Positions 1-8,318 of a stretch of DNA of 64,000 nt are shown in pieces. The notes beneath the pieces were generated by a model. It had not been told where the DNA came from and searched no databases. It saw only the letters and a list, made by a program, of their open reading frames with translations. Within the stretch, counting starts at the first letter, position 1. Each line of letters opens with the position of its first letter. Source of the DNA: Micromonospora sp. WMMD1102 (GTDB lineage Bacteria; Actinomycetota; Actinomycetes; Mycobacteriales; Micromonosporaceae). The stretch is taken from assembly GCF_029626265.1 (NCBI RefSeq), contig NZ_JARUBN010000001.1:2418001-2482000 (forward strand), given 5' to 3'. A program made the translations under genes and the position numbers.

Positions 1-150
1 GTCTATATCGAGAACCGGGTGAACGCCCTGTTCCTTGAGCGCGACGCCGACATCGCCAGCTACACCGATCTCTTCGAGTACCTACGCGCGGCGGCGCTGA
101 ACCCGGTGGCCTCGGTCCGCTTGATCGCACGTGCTGCCGAGCAGGGTTGA
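1..150 (+). CDS. C-terminal fragment of a DUF5753-type helix-turn-helix regulator (5' end outside window)
   Basis: An open frame runs from the first base to a TGA at 148-150 and encodes 49 residues ending ARAAEQG. The text VYIENRVNALFLERDADI followed by a YTDLFEYL segment and an aliphatic C-terminal helix resembles the end of DUF5753 (Scr1-type) proteins, which in actinomycetes carry an N-terminal XRE-type HTH. The gene is immediately followed by a DUF397 gene, the usual neighbour of this family, which strengthens the call. Only the tail is visible, so the DNA-binding part is not seen here. Its target is unknown. Confidence 0.6.
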   Translation, partial: VYIENRVNALFLERDADIASYTDLFEYLRAAALNPVASVRLIARAAEQG

Positions 151-168
151 CGGAAGGAGGTGAGGAAG

Positions 169-375
169 ATGTACGACGTTGATCCGACCAACGCCAGGTG
201 GCGTACAAGCCGTCGCTCCGGTGCCAATGGCAACTGTGTCGAGGTTGCCGACAATCTGGAAGCCGTTGTCGCGGTACGGGACAGCAAGGACCCGTTCGGT
301 CCGGTGCTGACGTTCCGCCCGGCCGCCTGGACGACCTTCATGGTATCGCTGAAGGTCGGTGCGCCTCCGGCGTAG
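169..375 (+). CDS. DUF397 family small protein
   Basis: A 68-residue protein begins at ATG 169, with the ribosome site AAGGAGG at 154-160. An in-frame GTG at 160 would overlap that ribosome site, so ATG 169 is preferred. The pattern W-R-T-S-x-R-S-G-x-x-G-N-C-V-E-V-A followed by VAVRDSKDP and a C-terminal F-x-x-x-W-x-x-F is the DUF397 signature. DUF397 proteins pair with DUF5753/XRE regulators in actinomycetes; pairs such as WhiJ-type loci have been linked to development and to toxin-antitoxin-like control. The exact role here is unknown. The gene lies 18 bp after the regulator's stop codon and is probably co-transcribed. Confidence 0.85.
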   Translation: MYDVDPTNARWRTSRRSGANGNCVEVADNLEAVVAVRDSKDPFGPVLTFRPAAWTTFMVSLKVGAPPA

Positions 376-397
376 CCACTCCGGTGAGCGGCCGAGA

Positions 398-1417
398 TCA
401 GTCCTTGGGCTTGGCCGCCCACCGGTAGCCATATCGGCTCGGCCGGAGCGCGGCGATCCATTCGACCGACTTGCCGGAGCGCCACCCAGAGCGCGCCGCT
501 CTGGCCAGCGGCAGCAGTAGAAGGGGAAGGTTGCCCACCCACATTACGGCGGTACAGAGCACTGCTGCCTGCGCAAGACCGCCCCATCCTCCCAGGTGGA
601 GGGAAAGGGCCAGCGAGCGGCTGACCCAGCTCACGGCTCCCAACATCAGGCCATTCATCAGCACCGAATACAGGGCCAGCAGTGGTAGGAGGCGCGGCAC
701 GAAGGCCGCGCTGTCCTGGGAGCCGCGCCACAATTCGACCATGCTGAACAGCATCGCCAGCACCGCCAGCGTCAGCAGTTGCCGCCACGCCTCGCCCTGG
801 TCCAGCCGGACTCGCTCCAACGTGGCAACGGCAAGCCACAGCGCTAGCAGACAGATCACGAGCCGCGCAGACTGATGGTGCGCTCCGCTGGCCCGGTTCT
901 CTCGGCTTGGTGTCCGTAGCAGGATCCATACGGCGATGCGGCTGATCTCGGCCAGGCACCCACCGACCAGGACGGGCCAGAGACTGGTGACCTCGACTGG
1001 CAGCCCGAGCAGGCCGGAGCCAGTGAGCCCGAGCCATAAGCCGAACGGCGCCGAGACGGTGACACCGACGCCCAGCACGGCGCCGGTCAGTAGGCACCCG
1101 GACAGCCCTCGCTCCGGCCAGCGCATAATCCACCTTTTGAGCGGCGCTGGATAGAACAGCAGGTAAGCGACGGTAGCGAGCATGATCGCCACCAGGATGC
1201 CCAGTACGGCTCCGATGCCAGTCGCGTTGACCTCGACTCCGTCGATCACCAACACCGCGACCGAGTATCCGGTGGCGACATTGCCGAAGGACACGATCAG
1301 CCTGTTCGTCGGGAGCAGGCGGCTGATTGCCGATCGGCGCGACAGGCCACCAGCCTTACTAACCGTTGTCGACGCATTGGGCTGTTCCACTACTGGAGAA
1401 TATCGAATTCCGTCCAT
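398..1417 (-). CDS. multi-pass membrane protein of unknown function
   Basis: The encoded protein is about 339 residues from ATG at 1417, or 370 residues if an upstream start at 1510 is used. The shorter start is preferred because the longer one runs into the small reading frame at 1482-1682; no strong ribosome site is seen at either. About seven or eight hydrophobic segments are visible, including a GILVAIMLATVAYLLFYP helix, a GLLGLPVEVTSLWPVLVGG helix region and NLPLLLLPLA near the end. The C-terminus is basic. No family motif was recognised. It converges with the DUF397 gene and is less GC-biased in style than the biosynthetic genes further right. Confidence 0.6.
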   Translation of the reverse strand: MDGIRYSPVVEQPNASTTVSKAGGLSRRSAISRLLPTNRLIVSFGNVATGYSVAVLVIDGVEVNATGIGAVLGILVAIMLATVAYLLFYPAPLKRWIMRWPERGLSGCLLTGAVLGVGVTVSAPFGLWLGLTGSGLLGLPVEVTSLWPVLVGGCLAEISRIAVWILLRTPSRENRASGAHHQSARLVICLLALWLAVATLERVRLDQGEAWRQLLTLAVLAMLFSMVELWRGSQDSAAFVPRLLPLLALYSVLMNGLMLGAVSWVSRSLALSLHLGGWGGLAQAAVLCTAVMWVGNLPLLLLPLARAARSGWRSGKSVEWIAALRPSRYGYRWAAKPKD

Positions 1418-1481
1418 CAGCGGTCGGGCCTGGACGAGTTCATCGCAGCGGGCCGCTACCCGTGTCGCCGGGCATAGCCAC

Positions 1482-1682
1482 TTATTGCGCGTACTTGTCG
1501 GTCCGGGCACGCTGGAGGAGTCTGAGCGTGGGCGGTCGAACGGCCGCGGGGATCCGGATCGACGGAAGGGAGCGGCCGCCGTCGTAGTCCTGGTACCACG
1601 AGTACGCGTGGTCGTGCCCCTCGTCCAGCCCGGGAATGCCGTCTCGTACCTTGACCTGGGCCCAGCCTGTGCACCCTGCCAT
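1482..1682 (-). pseudogene. probable remnant of a bacterial sugar transferase (WcaJ/PF02397-like C-terminus)
   Basis: This 66-residue frame starts at ATG 1682, nine bases after the hrpA stop, behind a GAGGG sequence. It contains CTGWAQVKVRDGIP followed about 13 residues later by a WYQDYD segment and then SLPSIRI. Undecaprenyl-phosphate sugar phosphotransferases end with TGWAQVNGR...(D)xWYVDxxSLxLDLxIL in the same order, so this looks like a detached and decayed C-terminal piece. No catalytic or membrane part is visible on either side. It could instead be a real small hypothetical protein translated with hrpA. Confidence 0.4.
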
Positions 1683-1691
1683 ATTTTGCCC

Positions 1692-4600
1692 TCAGCCCGC
1701 CTCGGCCACGTCCATCGCTCGGTAGATCCGCTGTTCCGAGATCGGGTACGGCGTACCGAGCGCCTGGGCGAAGACGTTCACCCGGAGTTCCTCGATCATC
1801 CAGCGGATCTGCCGTACCGCGTCGTCGGCCCGACGGGCCGGGGGGAGCGCGGCCAGCATCTCCTGGTACTCCTGCTGCACCTGGACGATCCGGGCCTGCT
1901 GGTCGCGGTCCCGCTGCGGATTCTGCGGAAGCCGGTCGAGGCGGCGCTCGATCGCGGTCAGATAGCGGGGCAGGTCGGCGAGCCGAGCATGGCCGGTCGC
2001 GGTGACGAAGCCGGGGTGCACCAGCCCGGAGAGCTGGGCGCGGATGTCGGCAAGGGCGGCGACCAGGGTCAGGCTGTTGGTCCGGGCCAGCCGCTGCTCG
2101 ACGGAATAGGCGCTGGCCAGCACCCGGCGTACCCGGTCGACGACCTCGAAGGTGGTGTCCACCAGCTCCGCCCGGACCCGGTCGCGCAGCGCGGTGAAAC
2201 CGTCGGCGTCCCAGGCCGGCCCGCCCGCGTCGGCCATCAGCCGGTCCACCGCCGCGTCGGCCGCGTCGTCGAGCAACTCCTGCACGTTGCGGTACGGGTT
2301 GCGGCTCAGCGCCAGCTTCGCCTCGTTCGTCAGCCGGCCGGAGACCGCCTTCTGCGGCGAGCCGAGGGTGAGCCGGAGCAGCCGCCGGGTGCCGGCCCAC
2401 ATCTGGCGGCGCTGCTCGGCCTCGCTCTCGAAGACCCGCACCCCGACACTGTCGCCCTCGTCGGTGAGCGCCGGATAGGCGGTCACCAGGTAGCCGGCCC
2501 GGTCCTGCTCGATCGACCTGGGCAGCGTGCCGACGCTCCACTCCCGTAGCCCGGAGCGTTCCACGTCCGGCGCGGCGGCGGCGACCATCCGGCGTACCTG
2601 GGTGCTGAGCTGGCGTTGCAGCGCCGGCAGGTCCTTGCCCTCGGCGACGGTCTGCCGCTCGTCACCGACCACCCGGAAGGTGGGGCGCAGGTGTGCCGGC
2701 AGCTTCGCCACGTCCCAGGCGTCCCGGGGCACCGTCACCCCGGTCATCCGGCGCAGTTCCCGGGTCAGCGCGTCCAGCAGCGGCTCCCGGCCCGGCGTGA
2801 TCGCGGCCAGCACCGCCCGCGCGTAGTCCGGCACCGGGACGAAGTTCCGGCGTACGGCCTTCGGCAGCGACCGGATCAGCGCCACCACCAGTTCCTCGCG
2901 CAGCCCCGGCACCTGCCAGTCGAAGCCGTCCGCGTCGACCTGGTTCAACATCGGCAGCGGGATGTTTACAGTCACCCCGTCGGCCGCCGTCCCCGGCTCG
3001 AACCGGTACGTCAGCGGCAGCGCCACCCCCTCGGAGTGCCACTCGTCGGGATAGTCGGCCGCGTCGACTCCGCCCCGGCCCTCGTTGACGAGCATCTGCC
3101 GGTCGAAGTTGAGCAGCTCGGGTGTGTCCCGGCGGGTCTTCTTCCACCAGGCGTCGAAGTGCCGGCCGGAGACGACGTCGGCGGGGATGCGCTGGTCGTA
3201 GAAGGCGTACACGGTCTCGTCGTCGACCAGGATGTCCCGGCGGCGGGCCCGGTGTTCCAGCTCCTCGACCTCGTCGCGCAGTGCCTGGTTGTCGTGGAAG
3301 AACCTGTGGTGGGTCTGCCAGTCGCCCTCGACCAGGGCGTGCCGGATGAACAGGTCCCGGCTCAGCACCGGGTCGATCCGGCCGAAGTTGACCTTCCGGC
3401 CGCTGACCAGCGGGATGCCGTAGAGGGTCACCTTCTCGTACGCCAGCACCGCGGCCTGCTTCTTCTCCCAGTGCGGCTCGCTGTAGCTGCGTTTGACCAG
3501 GTGCCCGGCGAGCGCCTCGACCCACTCCGGCTCGATCCGGGCGGCGACCCGGCCCCAGAGCCGGGAGGTCTCGACCAGTTCGGCGGCCATCACCCAGCGC
3601 GGCGGCTTGCGGAACAGCGCCGAGCCGGGGAAGAGGGCGAACTTCGCACCCCGGGCGCCGAGGTACTCGTTCTTCTGCGCCTCCTTCAGCCCGACGTGCG
3701 AGAGCAGCCCGGCCAACAGCGACTGGTGGATCCGGTCGGTGTCGACGTTCTCCGGCGGCGTGCCGTCGGCCGTCGGGGCGCCGGCCTTCGCGGTGTCCGC
3801 CTTCGCGGTGTCCGCCGTCGGGGTGTCGGCCGCTGTCGGGGTACCCGGAGCGGGGCCGGCGGTGCCGCGGTCGCCGCCGCGTCGGGCACGCCCCGGACGG
3901 GCGTCGGACGCCGCGCCGGCACTGGTGCGGAGCACCTGGCGGAGCTGGGAGTTGATGTCCTGCCACTCCCGTACCCGCAGGTAGTTGAGGTATTCGGCCT
4001 TGCACATCCGGCGGAACCCGCTGGACGAGAGCGCCCGCTGCTGCTCCTGGAGATAGCGCCACAGGTTCAGCAGGGCGGCGAAGTCCGACTCCTTGTCGGT
4101 GAACCGGGCGTGCGCCTGGTCGGCCTGGGCCTGCTTCTCCGCCGGCCGCTCGCGGGGATCCTGGATCGACAGGGCGGCGGCGATCACCGACACCTCGGTG
4201 GCGCAGCCGTTCCGCTCGCCCTCCAGCACCATCCGGGCCAGCCGGGGGTCGACCGGAAGCTGGGCCAGCCGGCGGCCCAGCGGGGTGAGCCGGTAGCCGG
4301 TCTCCGGACCGGTCTCCTCCAGCGCGCCCAGCTCGCGCAGCAGGTTGACCCCGTCGGCGATGTTGCGCTTGTCCGGCGGGTCGATGAACGGGAACGCGGC
4401 GATGTCGCCCAGCCCGATCGCGGTCATCTGCAGGATGACCGAGGCGAGGTTGGTGCGCAGGATCTCCGGGTCGGTGAACTCCGGCCGGCCGAGGAAGTCC
4501 GGCTCGTCGTAGAGCCGGATGCAGATCCCGTCCGAGGTACGCCCGCAGCGCCCCTTGCGCTGGTTCGCCGACGCCTGGGAGATCGGCTCGATCGGCAACC

Positions 4601-5813
4601 GCTGCACCTTGAGCCGGTGGCTGTACCGGGAGATCCTGGCCGTGCCCGGGTCCACCACGTACTTGATGCCGGGCACCGTGAGCGAGGTCTCGGCGACGTT
4701 CGTAGCCAGCACCACCCGGCGGCCCCGGTGTGGCTGGAAGACCCGGTGCTGCTCGGCGGTGGAGAGCCGGGCGTACAGCGGCAGGATCTCGGTGTCCCGC
4801 AGCGCCGGCCGGTTCTGCACCAGTCTGCCGAGCGCGTCGGCGGTGTCCCGGATTTCCCGTTCGCCGCTGAGGAAGACCAGGACGTCCCCGGGCCCCTCGG
4901 CGGCGAGCTCCTGCACCGCGTCGCCGATCGCCTGGATCTGGTCCCGGACGGTCTCCCCGTCGTCGTCCGGGTCCTCGCCGTCGCCGAGTTCGACAAGTGG
5001 CCGGTAGCGGGTCTCCACCGGATAGGTCCGGCCGGAGACCTCCAGCACCGGCGCCGGCTCGCCGTCGGCGGCGAAGTGCCGGGCGAACCGCTCCGGGTCG
5101 ATCGTCGCCGACGTGATCACCACCTTGAGGTCGGGGCGGCGGGGGAGCAACTGCCGGAGGTACCCGAGGATGAAGTCGATGTTGAGGCTGCGCTCGTGCG
5201 CCTCGTCGATGATCAACGTGTCGTACTGCCGGAGCATCCGGTCCTGTTGCAGCTCGGCCAGCAGGATGCCGTCGGTCATCAGCTTGACAAGCGTGCCGTC
5301 CCCGACCTGGTCGGTGAAGCGGACCTTGTAGCCGACCGCCCCGCCCAGCTCGGTACCGAGTTCGTCGGCGATCCGGTCCGCCACGGTACGCGCGGCCAGC
5401 CGGCGCGGCTGGGTGTGCCCGATCAGCCCCCGGACGCCCCGACCCAGCTCCAGACAGATCTTGGGCAGCTGGGTGGTCTTGCCAGAGCCGGTCTCGCCGG
5501 CCACGATCACCACCTGGTGGTCCCGGATCGCGGCGAGCAGGTCGTCCTTGCGCTCGCTGACCGGCAGTCCGGCCGGATAGCTGATCACCGGCACGGCGGC
5601 CCGGCGGCGGGCCAGCCGCTGTTCGGCCGCCTCGATCTCGGCGGCGATCTCGGCGGCGGCCGCCTGTCGCCGTCCGAGATCACGGATCTTGGCCAGCCCC
5701 TCCAGCCGGCGCTGGATCCGGCGCTGGTCCCGGAACATCAGCTCCGGCAACCGGGCCTGGAGCGCGGGAAGGTCGACGGCGGGTACGGCGGTGGCGGGCG
5801 GTGGCGTCTGCAT
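1692..5813 (-). CDS. hrpA: ATP-dependent RNA helicase HrpA
   Basis: A 1373-residue DEAH-box helicase. Walker A GETGSGKTTQ is near residue 105, the DEAH box (LIIDEAHERSL) near 202, the SAT motif (VITSATID) near 235, motif V in TNVAETSLTVPG and motif VI as QRKGRCGR. The helicase-associated and OB regions follow, and the long C-terminal region is typical of HrpA (DUF3418). HrpA proteins act on structured RNA and on stalled translation complexes. An insertion near residues 650-690 is rich in Thr, Ala and Asp with short repeats (TADTAKADTAKA), probably a flexible linker. Length and motif set match the family, so this appears to be an intact housekeeping gene outside the biosynthetic cluster. Confidence 0.95.
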   Translation of the reverse strand: MQTPPPATAVPAVDLPALQARLPELMFRDQRRIQRRLEGLAKIRDLGRRQAAAAEIAAEIEAAEQRLARRRAAVPVISYPAGLPVSERKDDLLAAIRDHQVVIVAGETGSGKTTQLPKICLELGRGVRGLIGHTQPRRLAARTVADRIADELGTELGGAVGYKVRFTDQVGDGTLVKLMTDGILLAELQQDRMLRQYDTLIIDEAHERSLNIDFILGYLRQLLPRRPDLKVVITSATIDPERFARHFAADGEPAPVLEVSGRTYPVETRYRPLVELGDGEDPDDDGETVRDQIQAIGDAVQELAAEGPGDVLVFLSGEREIRDTADALGRLVQNRPALRDTEILPLYARLSTAEQHRVFQPHRGRRVVLATNVAETSLTVPGIKYVVDPGTARISRYSHRLKVQRLPIEPISQASANQRKGRCGRTSDGICIRLYDEPDFLGRPEFTDPEILRTNLASVILQMTAIGLGDIAAFPFIDPPDKRNIADGVNLLRELGALEETGPETGYRLTPLGRRLAQLPVDPRLARMVLEGERNGCATEVSVIAAALSIQDPRERPAEKQAQADQAHARFTDKESDFAALLNLWRYLQEQQRALSSSGFRRMCKAEYLNYLRVREWQDINSQLRQVLRTSAGAASDARPGRARRGGDRGTAGPAPGTPTAADTPTADTAKADTAKAGAPTADGTPPENVDTDRIHQSLLAGLLSHVGLKEAQKNEYLGARGAKFALFPGSALFRKPPRWVMAAELVETSRLWGRVAARIEPEWVEALAGHLVKRSYSEPHWEKKQAAVLAYEKVTLYGIPLVSGRKVNFGRIDPVLSRDLFIRHALVEGDWQTHHRFFHDNQALRDEVEELEHRARRRDILVDDETVYAFYDQRIPADVVSGRHFDAWWKKTRRDTPELLNFDRQMLVNEGRGGVDAADYPDEWHSEGVALPLTYRFEPGTAADGVTVNIPLPMLNQVDADGFDWQVPGLREELVVALIRSLPKAVRRNFVPVPDYARAVLAAITPGREPLLDALTRELRRMTGVTVPRDAWDVAKLPAHLRPTFRVVGDERQTVAEGKDLPALQRQLSTQVRRMVAAAAPDVERSGLREWSVGTLPRSIEQDRAGYLVTAYPALTDEGDSVGVRVFESEAEQRRQMWAGTRRLLRLTLGSPQKAVSGRLTNEAKLALSRNPYRNVQELLDDAADAAVDRLMADAGGPAWDADGFTALRDRVRAELVDTTFEVVDRVRRVLASAYSVEQRLARTNSLTLVAALADIRAQLSGLVHPGFVTATGHARLADLPRYLTAIERRLDRLPQNPQRDRDQQARIVQVQQEYQEMLAALPPARRADDAVRQIRWMIEELRVNVFAQALGTPYPISEQRIYRAMDVAEAG

Positions 5814-5879
5814 GTCGTCGCCAAGGATAGGCAGGCCCGGACGGCAACCGCCCGCGAGCTACCGAGGCTACGCCACGGC

Positions 5880-6503
5880 TCACCGCCTGCCCCGGCGCCG
5901 GCCCCGGTCGCCGGCCGGCTGTCCCGGTTGCCGGCGGGCCGGCGGAGGGCGGTCGGTGCCCCAGCCCGACGGCAGCCGGAACGTCCACCCGGGGCGCCAC
6001 TCGAACGGCGCGGCGACCAGGTCGGCCAGCGGGCGACCGTGCAGCAGGTGTTCCAGCGCCCACCGGTTCGCCGAGTGCGCCACGACCAGGATCCGGAACC
6101 CGTCCCAACCGGCGGAGAGGTCCCGGAGGAAGTCGCGGGTCTGCTCCACCACCTGCCGGTAGCTCTGGCCACCCGGAAAGGGCTCGTCCAGGTGCCGGCC
6201 GCGCAGCGCGGCCAGCTCGCCCACCGGATGGCCGGTCAACTCGCCGTAGTCGCACTCCCGCAACCGGGTGTCGCGGTGCACCGGCAGTTCCCGCCGCGGG
6301 AAGGCGATCTCCACCGTCTCCACCGCCCGGGCCAGGTCGGAGCAGAAGACCGCGGCCAGCCCGTCGCCGCGGCGCCGCTCACCCAGCTCCCGGGCGCCGC
6401 GCCGGCCGTACCCGGAGAGTTGGCCGGGGCGCCAGCCGGTGGCCAGGCCGGCCTCGTTGTCGGTGGTCATCGCGTGCGTCTCGTAGACGATGTCGACCGC
6501 CAT
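5880..6503 (-). CDS. histidine phosphatase (phosphoglycerate-mutase-like) family protein
   Basis: A 207-residue protein. Its N-terminus, IVYETHAMTTDNEAG, aligns with the RHGxTxxN motif of the histidine phosphatase superfamily, but the Arg before the catalytic His is Thr. FCSDLARAVETVEIA matches the SDLxRAxxTA motif, LRECDYGELTG matches the LRExxxGxxEG motif, and LVVAHSANRWALEHLL carries the second His. The C-terminus is a short Pro/Arg-rich tail. The substrate cannot be told from sequence. It is the last minus-strand gene before the biosynthetic cluster and is divergent from it, with 252 bp between. Confidence 0.8.
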   Translation of the reverse strand: MAVDIVYETHAMTTDNEAGLATGWRPGQLSGYGRRGARELGERRRGDGLAAVFCSDLARAVETVEIAFPRRELPVHRDTRLRECDYGELTGHPVGELAALRGRHLDEPFPGGQSYRQVVEQTRDFLRDLSAGWDGFRILVVAHSANRWALEHLLHGRPLADLVAAPFEWRPGWTFRLPSGWGTDRPPPARRQPGQPAGDRGRRRGRR

Positions 6504-6568
6504 GACTCCACCCTGCCACGGGCGGTGGACCGGCGGTCGGGCGCAGCCGAAACCGGGGGTCGGGGCGG

Positions 6569-6594
6569 ATATGGCGGACCGCCCGTCGCCATAT
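6569..6594. repeat. perfect 8-bp inverted repeat upstream of the type II PKS operon
   Basis: ATATGGCG at 6569-6576 and CGCCATAT at 6587-6594 are perfect inverted copies with a 10-bp spacer, giving an 18-bp centre-to-centre distance that suits a dimeric regulator on one DNA face. The right arm overlaps the first TATAG heptamer of the adjacent putative SARP promoter, so binding of a repressor here could compete with activation. The protein that binds is not identified. Confidence 0.45.
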
Positions 6595-6623
6595 AGGAGA
6601 AATATAGTCGCGGCTCACAGACT
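6592..6623 (+). promoter_or_regulatory. putative SARP-type promoter of the type II PKS operon
   Basis: Two heptamers, TATAGGA (6592-6598) and TATAGTC (6603-6609), are separated by 4 bp. Eight bases further on is CAGACT (6618-6623), which fits yAnnnT for a -10 box. No -35 box is needed in this layout: known SARP promoters have 7-bp direct repeats 11 bp apart with the last one 8 bp from -10. The start codon of the first gene is 132 bp downstream, leaving a leader. The same arrangement occurs at 23320, 34204 and 58610. Confidence 0.55.
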
Positions 6624-6755
6624 CGGGGCAGTACCGCGATCCGATGGTGCTGCCGGACGGGCCGATGCGGCAAACGGTATCGGGAAATGCGGCACACGGC
6701 GCAGCCGACGCAGGCAGCCATCCATTCGCTCAACCGATCCGTTTCTGGAGGCGAG

Positions 6756-7016
6756 ATGACCAGCACGACCCCGACCACCGACATCGACCGCGAGCAGGTC
6801 AAGGAGATCGTCTGCGAGATTCTGGAAATCGACGCCGACGAGGTCACCGAGACCAGTCTGTTCAAAGAGGACCACGGGGCGGACTCGCTGCTGGCGATCG
6901 AAATTCTCGCCGCTCTCGAGCGGAATCTGCACGTCACCATCGACCAGGCGGAACTGAGCCGAATGGTGAATCTGGCGGGCGTTTACGCCGTCATCGACGA
7001 GGCGTCGAAAGCCTGA
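6756..7016 (+). CDS. acyl carrier protein (type II PKS, first ACP)
   Basis: An 86-residue acyl carrier protein. The start at ATG 6756 is chosen because GGAGGCG lies just upstream and the four-helix fold begins there; a longer frame would add unstructured residues. The phosphopantetheine site is Ser44 in HGADSLLAIE. It is the first gene of the operon, 54 bp ahead of a ketosynthase, and would carry the growing chain for the ketosynthase and ketosynthase-like proteins downstream. ACPs placed directly before KS genes are typical of reducing type II PKS loci in actinomycetes that make polyene or cinnamoyl-like chains. Confidence 0.9.
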   Translation: MTSTTPTTDIDREQVKEIVCEILEIDADEVTETSLFKEDHGADSLLAIEILAALERNLHVTIDQAELSRMVNLAGVYAVIDEASKA

Positions 7017-7070
7017 CCGCGCCGCGCGCGGATGTCGGGTCGGAAGACTACGGGTGAATGAGGCGAGATC

Positions 7071-8318
7071 ATGAGCGTTCTGCCAGGCGATGCTCGGTCG
7101 CCCCGCCGGGTGGTCGTCACCGGGCTCGGCGTGCTGACAAGCATCGGGATCGGGGTCGAGGACTTCCTCGCCGGGCTGCGGGCCGGCCGGAGCGGAGTCA
7201 AGCCGATCACCGCGTTCGACACCACCGGATTCGCGTACGCCAACGGCTGTGAGATCAGCGACTTCGACCCGGCCCGCTGGCTGCACCGCGTCGACCCGGC
7301 GCAGCTCGGCCGGGCCAGCCAGCTCTCGGCCGCCGCCGCCGGCATGGCGGTCGCGGACGCGGGCCTGGCCGTCGAGGAGCTGCGGTCCCGCCGCGCCCTG
7401 GTGTCGGTGGGGACCACCGACGGGGAATCCCACGACCTCGACCAGCTGGTAGGGGTGCAGGTGGACCGGGGTCCGGAGCACTTCGACCCGGTGGTGGCCC
7501 GCCGGGTCCCCGCCGGCCGGCTCTCCTCCAGCATCGTCGCCGAACTCGGGCTGACCGACGTCGAGACGGTGACCATCCCGACCGCCTGCGCGGCCGGCAA
7601 CTACGCGGTCGGGTACGGCTTCGACGCGATCCGCTCCGGGGACGTGGAGGTGGCGCTCTGCGGCGGCGCCGACGCGCTCTGCCGGAAGACCTTCACCGGC
7701 TTCTACCGGCTCGGCACCATCGCCCCGGAGGCGTGCCAGCCGTTCGACCGCAACCGCAAGGGCATCCTCACCGGCGAGGGTGCCGGCATCCTGCTGATGG
7801 AGAGCCTGGACTCGGCGCGGGCCCGGGGCGCCCGGATCTACGCGGAGGTGCTCGGCTACGGGCTCAACTGCGACGCGTACCACCCGGTCGCGCCGGACCA
7901 GAACAGCATCGCCCGCTGCATCGAGCTGGCCCACCGCAACGCCGGGGTGAAGCCGGGCGACATCGACTTCATCTCCGCGCACGGCACCGGCACCAAGGCC
8001 AACGACGTGACCGAGGCCGGCGCCATCCGGCAGGTCTTCGGGGAACGCCCGCCGCGCACCGTCTCGATCAAGGGCATGATCGGGCACAGCATGGGTGCGG
8101 CCAGCGCGCTGGCCTCGGCGGCCTGTGCCCTGGCCATCACCCACCGGTTCATCCCGCCGACGGTCAACCACGTCGAGACCGACCCCGAGTGCGGGCTCGA
8201 CTGCGTGCCGAACGTCGCTCGGGAAGCCGAGCTGCGGGTGGTGCAGAACAACGCGCTCGCCTTCGGCGGCAACAACGCGGTGCTGATCCTCGGCAGGTAC
8301 GACGAGGTGGCGCCGTGA
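7071..8318 (+). CDS. beta-ketoacyl-ACP synthase (KS1, catalytically complete)
   Basis: A 415-residue FabF-type ketosynthase with an intact triad: Cys173 in TACAAGN, His304 in AHGTGTKAND and His339 in GHSMGAAS. The N-terminal RRVVVTGLGVLTSIG and C-terminal NALAFGGNNAVLIL motifs are present. It would perform decarboxylative Claisen condensation on ACP-bound malonyl units. The stop codon overlaps the start of the next ketosynthase by 4 bp (GTGA), so the two are translationally coupled. The conserved AYHPVAP segment between the catalytic motifs is shared with KS2 at 8315, which suggests both belong to one specialised group rather than to housekeeping FabF. Confidence 0.92.
   Translation: MSVLPGDARSPRRVVVTGLGVLTSIGIGVEDFLAGLRAGRSGVKPITAFDTTGFAYANGCEISDFDPARWLHRVDPAQLGRASQLSAAAAGMAVADAGLAVEELRSRRALVSVGTTDGESHDLDQLVGVQVDRGPEHFDPVVARRVPAGRLSSSIVAELGLTDVETVTIPTACAAGNYAVGYGFDAIRSGDVEVALCGGADALCRKTFTGFYRLGTIAPEACQPFDRNRKGILTGEGAGILLMESLDSARARGARIYAEVLGYGLNCDAYHPVAPDQNSIARCIELAHRNAGVKPGDIDFISAHGTGTKANDVTEAGAIRQVFGERPPRTVSIKGMIGHSMGAASALASAACALAITHRFIPPTVNHVETDPECGLDCVPNVAREAELRVVQNNALAFGGNNAVLILGRYDEVAP

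Noticed and set aside
2616..6596. Very long plus-strand open frame opposite hrpA and the phosphatase gene
   Set aside because: The complementary strand encodes clear HrpA and histidine-phosphatase motifs; the plus-strand text is Arg/Gly/Pro-rich with no domains.
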